A stretch of DNA of 64,000 nt, taken from the NCBI GenBank assembly GCA_963693285.1, contig OY848919.1:8985461-9049460 (forward strand). Reading direction: 5' to 3'. The notes under the pieces were generated by a model. It was not told where the DNA came from. It worked only from the letters and a program-made list of their open reading frames with translations, and did no database searches. Within the stretch, counting starts at the first letter, position 1. The number at the start of each line of letters is the position of its first letter. Source of the DNA: Xestospongia muta. Taxonomy: Eukaryota > Porifera > Demospongiae > Haplosclerida > Petrosiidae. The translations under genes were made by a program, and so were the position numbers. Below are positions 58,670 through 64,000 of this stretch, piece by piece.

Positions 58670-58826
58670 TTACAAGAATGACTGACCTTAGAACAACGTA
58701 TTAAACTGACTTATCTCTCCATTTGTGTGCTACTGCAACGCATAGATTGTACAGTCTATACTATGTATATATGTGACCTGCAAATAAGCTCCACCCTAAT
58801 TAGGTGTACTGAGCATGCGCATATTG
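58670..58826 (+). promoter_or_regulatory. Promoter block of gene C (NRF1-like core)
   Basis: Upstream part CTGACCTTAGAACAACG at about 58680, then AAGCTCCACCC, CTAATTA and TGTACTGAGCATGCGCATATT at 58787-58826, about 70 bases before ATG 58899. The distal CTCACCC element of genes A and D is not evident; a nearby CCACCCC occurs at about 58850. Confidence 0.6.
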
Positions 58827-58898
58827 TATCGACCAAACCCAAACGATTTCCACCCCTTTTGCTTTTTAGTTATAAAACAGTCCTTTTGAAACTAGATT

Positions 58899-61800
58899 AT
58901 GACAGAAGAAGGCAAATTATCTGTGGAACCATGTAAGTGGTTACTGAATGATTGATCTGTATGTCAGAACATGTCAGTTACCGCTTATGTTTGATATGGA
59001 GGGGCCTGGTGTCTAATCTTACATCGCTAGCCAATTAATTTTTATAAATTATCATAGCTGTCATATCTATTTTAATTTTTATTAGTTCATACTTTGTATC
59101 TACACTCTAGATGACACTATGAACTCTGAAATAGTTAGACGAACTTTAGTTCAATATGCTGATAATATTGTTGAATCAAATATTAACCCAATTGATCTAG
59201 CAATCGAACTGTATTCACAAGAACTCATTTCTGAAAGTGTTTATAAAAACATGAGAGACAGAGAAAGTAGGGAAACAAGTTCAGATCGTCTTGACCGTAT
59301 TCTTGATGTTATAAAGGATCATGTCAAACATGATGTTAGTGCCTTTACGACATTTCTGGATATATTGAGAGATGATGGATTTAATCAACAAGAATTAGCT
59401 GACAAAATTATGTCAAAATATAAAGGTATTATACATTATGAATACATTTAATGGAAACTAAAGAGTTAATTTATATATAGTACAATTCTACTACTGACAT
59501 ATCCTTAGTACATATATTCTCATTTAGTATAATGTATATTATATTATTTAATACATTATGTAATTAATAAATTATTAGTAGAAGATATGATAATTATATT
59601 ATTATTGTCTAGAACTTGATGGACAAGATAAAGAAAGGGAGTTAAAATCCACTCTTAACAAAAAGAAAGGTATGACCTAATAATTATAATCAATTATTAA
59701 ATATGGTCACAAGAACAAACAGTAATAATGTAAATGATGTGAATTAGGAAAAAAATGTCTGCCTCGTGTATATATGCAGCATACCAGGTTGTCCTAAAAT
59801 TATTTTGGACTATCATATCTAAAATTTTGTCATCACTGAAGTAAGTTTATGAATTTTTAGAGAAACTGCAAAAATATTAAAATAATACATTACATTTTAA
59901 GTACTTATTGAAGTCGTGTCATTTACATAATAGCTTACTATTATGACCTTAAATTATAGGAGATTTTGACAACATTCTACTTAATGTAGGTATTCATAAT
60001 GAGGATTATGTCAAAGATTATTCTGGTGTGCTTAAAAGTGCTCTTAAAGAGGGACATGTCAAAGTTAAATGGACCAAGCAGTCTGTTTCTGGTCCTTCTG
60101 GAAGTGGAAAATCATCTTTTATGAAACTATTACTTAATGAAGATCCACCAGAATATCATCATAGCACTCCAGTAGTGGCAGTACCTGAAGTAAGAATGGT
60201 AACGACTACGCCTCTCATAGTCGGTGAAGCTACCCAGTCCTTGATTAAGGTGGATATTGACTTACTAAAGGAGATGCTTGCTAAAGCCATAAAGGAAGGG
60301 GTTAAACCACGTTCGTTGTCAACAGTACAAAGTGATAAAGATGATGGCAGTGATCGTTCTTCTTCTGATGAAGCACAAGATATTAAACAACAAAATGAAA
60401 CATCTGTGGAAACTGTCTCTCAACCTCAAGAGTTGTTAACATCTCCAGTTTCTAATGCTACCAAAGAAATCTTGGAGAGATTACCTTATGTGAAAACATC
60501 AACTCCTCTCTTGGAGTCACACTGGATATATGCAGTAGACTCTGGGGGTCAAGCTGCTTTTCTAGACATTGCTCCTATTTTATTACGTTATAATTCAGTG
60601 AATATTCTCACACACAAACTAAATGAAAAACTTGATGACTTATCAAAATTTTATTATAGTGTTAAAGGAGAAGTGATCGGTAATCCAGTAGAACGACAAA
60701 TCACTAATCTACAACTTATTGAAGCATCATATCGCTCGTTCACATCTGTTAATCCACCTAATTTACCTGGCGTTTTTTGTTCATTAAAAAAGCCGCTCTC
60801 TCTAGTACTGGGAACATTTTATGATAAAATAAGAGAATCTGGTGAGTCTTTAGATGAGAAAAACACCAAACTCTATTCAAAATTAAAACAATATGGAGAT
60901 GCTTTAATTTTACATCGTTTTCGTGGAAAGGAAGTGATATTTCCTGTTAACACAATTGATAAAGGTGTGAACAGACAAACAATAGCTGAGGAAATTCGTT
61001 GTGAAATATGTCAGTCATATATTGAGGCAGAGATTCCTGTTCGATGGTTCTTATTTCAATTGGATTTAGAGGAGCACCAAATGACCTCTAATAGCTTTAT
61101 TGTTAGCAAGTCTGAATGTATTAGTATTGGTAAAGCCATTGAAATGGATAAGGGTGATGTAAATGCTGCCTTACTGTACTATCATGATTTGACTATTTAC
61201 CTTTATTTTCCTGAAGTTCTCCCTGATGTTGTCTTCCTTAATCCAAAGCCACTTCTTAACAAACTGTCTCTATTGATTAGTATTTCTTTCGCTGATGCTG
61301 TTGATCACTTAAAGAGAACACTAGGTATTCATGTTGATGTTGATACTCATGAGAAACTGAAGACACGTGGAATCTTTTCAAAAAATTTATTGACGAGATC
61401 TCTATCACAAGGTTTTTCGAAGGAGTTCTCAGCTGATAATTTTTTGAAATTAATGGAACATTTATTTATTATATCACCTCTACCTCTTAAGACAAGAGAG
61501 TATTTCATCCCTTGTGTCCTACCGACTACCAACAATTTAGAGTCTTTAAGAGAGCCATTCAGAAAGAAAGTAGATCCTCTTGTTTTAATATGGAACGAGA
61601 GGACTCTTCCTCAAGGTCTTTTTCCTGCACTAGTAGTCAATCTTCTCTCTCGCCAATTTCCACCAAAATTCACCCTCTCACAAGTTGACAAATCACAACA
61701 TCGTAACGCTATTCGCTTAACTTGTACTAATCCTGAAGGAGCTGTTCTATTAATAGATGCTATTTGTTGGCTGGAGGTATTATATACTTGTCCACAAAAT

Positions 61801-62645
61801 GAGTGTTATTGTATTCGTAAAGTTATTAAAGAAGGTATCATTGCTGTTGTTGACAAATTCCATTATTTGGATATTGTAAAATGTCCTGAGGAACGTTTTC
61901 ATTGTTCAATTTGTAATACAACAGAACACATTTGTCGTTTGAGTGAAGACAAAACGATACTTTTTTGTTGTAAAGATGATACAACTGATCCTGTTCCTAT
62001 TAATGAAACACGTCAACTACCTTGGTTTAAACCTGTAGTTGAGGAGGAAGGTGAGTTTAATATATCAACTACTTTATATTTTTTCTTCCTTTGCTTTCTT
62101 CCCCAACAAAGTTGATAATGTATCTAGACATGAGATACACTATGAATATAATAGCATAATAAGTTGAAGTTGACTGTAATTTTTATACATTGCTAAATTT
62201 GTTTGACCTGTTTCTAATGTATTGTCACTTTTTCACTAAAAGCACTTTATATTGTGATATTGATATTGATATCTATAAAAACTAATTTTGTTTTTTTAAC
62301 TTTGTCACAGGAAACAAGAGACAAAGAACAGGACATACTATATCTGATCAGTCTGTTGAAGATATTCCATTCAGTAAACGTAATTCTACTGACAAACAAG
62401 TATCACTGGACAATGATTCAAAACCATCACATAACAATTCTAGTAGATGTAGTAAGGATCCTGCAAGTGGAAAGTCTCACAGAAGGAAGGTAATGCCACA
62501 AAAACCTATAGCAGAGAAAAAGTTTCCGAATACTGATCATGAGAATGTGGATTGTTGTGCTAAAGAGAAACCACGCAAAAGAACTAATCTATTGCCACCT
62601 TTAACTAAAGAAAAGAAACTTAAAAGTTTGTTTGATATCAGTTAA
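58899..62645 (+). CDS. Gene C: CARD / Roc-COR protein
   Basis: Exons 58899-58932, 59111-59425, 59613-59669, 59960-62050 and 62311-62645 sum to 2832 bases, a 943-residue protein with all phases consistent and TAA 62643-62645. Order: short start, CARD (about 12-116), basic linker, Roc-COR (about 136-832), basic tail. CARD on a Roc-COR scaffold suggests recruitment of CARD adaptors such as gene D's product under GTP control; that is inference. Alternatively the tail exon splices at a weak donor near 62622 into 62674-62747 and the CARD at 63206, giving a protein with a CARD at each end. Confidence 0.75.
59111..59425 (+). CDS. Gene C: N-terminal CARD
   Basis: MNSEIVRRTLVQYADNIVES, LAIELYSQELISESVYKNMRD, DRLDRILDVIKDHVKHD and FLDILRDDGFNQQELADKIM. 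Same fold pattern as the CARDs of genes B and D, more diverged. Phase-1 exon. Confidence 0.85.
59613..59669 (+). CDS. Gene C: charged linker exon
   Basis: Phase-1 exon of 57 bases (LDGQDKERELKSTLNKKK) between the CARD and Roc. Confidence 0.55.
59960..62050 (+). CDS. Gene C: Roc-COR GTPase exon
   Basis: One exon of 697 codons. P-loop GPSGSGKSS at about protein residues 180-188; a polar insert of about 130 residues; YAVDSGGQ at about residue 326; G4-like LGTFYDK. COR: VPVRW-type IPVRWFLFQLDL, ECISIGKAIEM, LTIYLYFPEVLPDVVFLNPKPL. The C-terminal part is Cys/His-rich (CPQNECYCI, CPEERFHCSICNTTEHIC), a possible metal-binding patch. No intron where gene B has its 48-base one. Open and clean. Confidence 0.85.
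62311..62645 (+). CDS. Gene C: basic C-terminal tail
   Basis: GNKRQRTGHTISDQSVED, then Ser/Asn/Lys-rich sequence (GKSHRRKVMPQKP, KEKPRKRTNLLPP), ending LFDIS. Disordered by composition and comparable to gene A's tail. A Death exon is expected before it from the pseudogene at 20.5 kb, but none is present. Confidence 0.65.
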
Positions 62646-62673
62646 TTCACATTAATTTGTACTCACTTTATAG

Positions 62674-62747
62674 TCACTAAAGGGGAAGATAGTGATTCTG
62701 ATGATGACAACCACTTACCTAGAGATGAAAATGTTCAATTTTCATTA
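62674..62747 (+). CDS. Possible acidic linker exon downstream of gene C
   Basis: Between TTTATAG and a GTCAGT donor: TKGEDSDSDDDNHLPRDENVQFSL, phase 1 at both ends. Could connect gene C to the CARD at 63206. Confidence 0.45.
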
Positions 62748-63205
62748 GGTCAGTTGCCCAACTTTCAGACTTATTTAATAATTAGCTATAAACAATATAT
62801 TGTTATATTCTTCCTAACAATTTGTCAGGTAACTCAAAGAGCTTATTACTTGCAAAATACAATATAAAAATATATAATAATTTTATTATTAATATTAATG
62901 TATAGACCAACTATGAGGTCTATTTGTATTATGTAAACCAACAAAATTTAAATGTAAAGGATGTAGCTATGTCCATTCCTTACAAAATTTATGAAGTCAC
63001 TAGACATCTACAAAGGCACAAATTTCTAAGCTCGGAAAGAATTAATATAATAGTTATGAGAGCCTAATAAGTGAGGTAAGTGTTTAAATGCTCTTCAACA
63101 AATAATGCAATCTTAAATCATTATTCATAGCTATGTATTGTATTAAGTAACTATTACTTGTGTGTTTTAATGTGTTTAGTAATATAATGTATCACTCATT
63201 TATAG

Positions 63206-63531
63206 ATAACAATCCTTTAAACTGTAAAGCAACTAAGACAGCTCTGGTTCAATATACAGACCATATTGTTAGATCATCTATTGATCCATTTGCTCTGGCA
63301 AGGATATTATTTTCAAAAGAAATTATTTCTGAAGATTATTACAAGAGAGTAAGAGACAGGACATGTGGACATACAAATGAGGAGCGTCTTGAAACCATTC
63401 TTGATGATTTAAGGAGTCGTACTGAGCATGATCCTAATGTCTTGATGGTTTTGGTATCTATTTTGAGAGATGATTTTAGTCGAAAAGACTTAGCTGATGA
63501 AATCATGTCAAAACTTAGTGAGGTATGTTAA
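63206..63531 (+). CDS. CARD exon downstream of gene C
   Basis: NCKATKTALVQYTDHIVRSSIDP, LARILFSKEIISEDYYKRVRD, ERLETILDDLRSRTEHD and LVSILRDDFSRKDLADEIM. Intact; either ends SEVC at TAA 63529-63531 or splices after GAG 63522 (GAG|GTATGT). It is either the last domain of gene C or part of a next gene; no promoter block precedes it. Confidence 0.8.
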
Positions 63532-63849
63532 AAATTTTAGTAAATAAGCAAATATTCTCTCTTCACACTACATTTAGCTGCAAGGACATAGAAGCTGAGT
63601 AAACACTGATTCTAACTCTATAATAATTTAAGAACCATGTGTTAAATAATTTCTGTTTTTTTTGCAATTTTTGTTATTACTTTGTAGCAATATTGAAAAA
63701 ATATTAGTGAATGATCAAAAGTGAAATCTGGAGGATATAGCTTTTCTTCATAATTTTAATCTATTGTATATACTTTCGCAACCTCATCAGCTTCAGTACT
63801 GTTGACATAAGTCCATGCTCCTCCTTTGATGTACATCTGCTACTAAATA

Positions 63850-64000
63850 CTACTACTCCTTATGTCTCTGTCCTAACTCACTAGGAGACAGTGAGTGTAT
63901 ATGTGATTGTTGTGGGGTGTGGAGTGTGTGATATAAGTGGATGTAAAACCTAATAAGGAGGTAGAGTGGATGGGGGAAGGAGAGTTGTACAAGAGAAAAT
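63850..64000. repeat. Right copy of the repeat bracketing gene C
   Basis: Matches 57930-58110 (GTGAGTGTATATGTGATTGTTG, ATAAGTGGATGTAAAACCTA, GTAGAGTGGA). The window ends inside it, suggesting another gene C-type unit may follow. Confidence 0.65.

Overview
The window is AT-rich animal nuclear DNA with many short introns (about 45-80 bp), clean GT-AG splice sites, DNA-transposon remnants and simple repeats. Its proteins combine Death, CARD, ZU5-like, leucine-rich-repeat and Roc-COR (Ras-of-complex GTPase) domains. From memory of the families, these combinations and an accompanying helical block point to a demosponge, most likely Amphimedon queenslandica or a relative. That species call is inference.

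Layout. 1-7.5 kb: a possible last exon, a MITE, a decayed DUF7869-type transposon-derived gene, a minus-strand SRCR fragment, and a decayed duplicate of the middle of gene D. 8.07-18.56 kb: gene A, with N-terminal helical block, LRR, half ZU5, a three-exon module (called the GIK module here), Roc-COR, Death, linker, Death and basic tail. 19.1-21.1 kb: a collapsed pseudogene copy of gene C. 23.3-26.3 kb: promoter and module debris, an ~88-bp minisatellite and an ankyrin-repeat pseudogene. 27.44-36.15 kb: gene B, which has a signal-like hydrophobic segment fused to a 2A ribosome-skipping motif, then Death, GIK module, Roc-COR, Death, ZU5, GIK module and CARD. As sequenced it carries two in-frame stops and two frameshifts. 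36.3-44.8 kb: two DNA-transposon-like elements, a transposase-like scrap and orphan pieces duplicated from genes A and D. 45.05-50.18 kb: gene D (Death, helical block, GIK module, CARD), apparently intact at 718 residues. 50.3-57.9 kb: no gene seen. 58.90-62.65 kb: gene C (CARD, Roc-COR, basic tail), with another CARD exon at 63.2 kb; the repeat at 57.9-58.1 kb recurs at 63.85-64.0 kb.

How the parts relate. All four genes lie on the plus strand. Nearly every domain is an exon, or exon group, bounded by phase-1 introns, so domains can be added, lost or exchanged without breaking frame. Genes A, C and D share a short promoter block with an NRF1-like core just upstream of their start codons; degenerate copies mark two dead loci. 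Death and CARD are homotypic adaptor domains and Roc-COR is a nucleotide-controlled oligomerisation switch, so the products are best read as candidate innate-immune or cell-death scaffolds and adaptors. The cluster looks like an actively duplicating and decaying family: at least six duplicated blocks can be traced between live and dead copies by eye.
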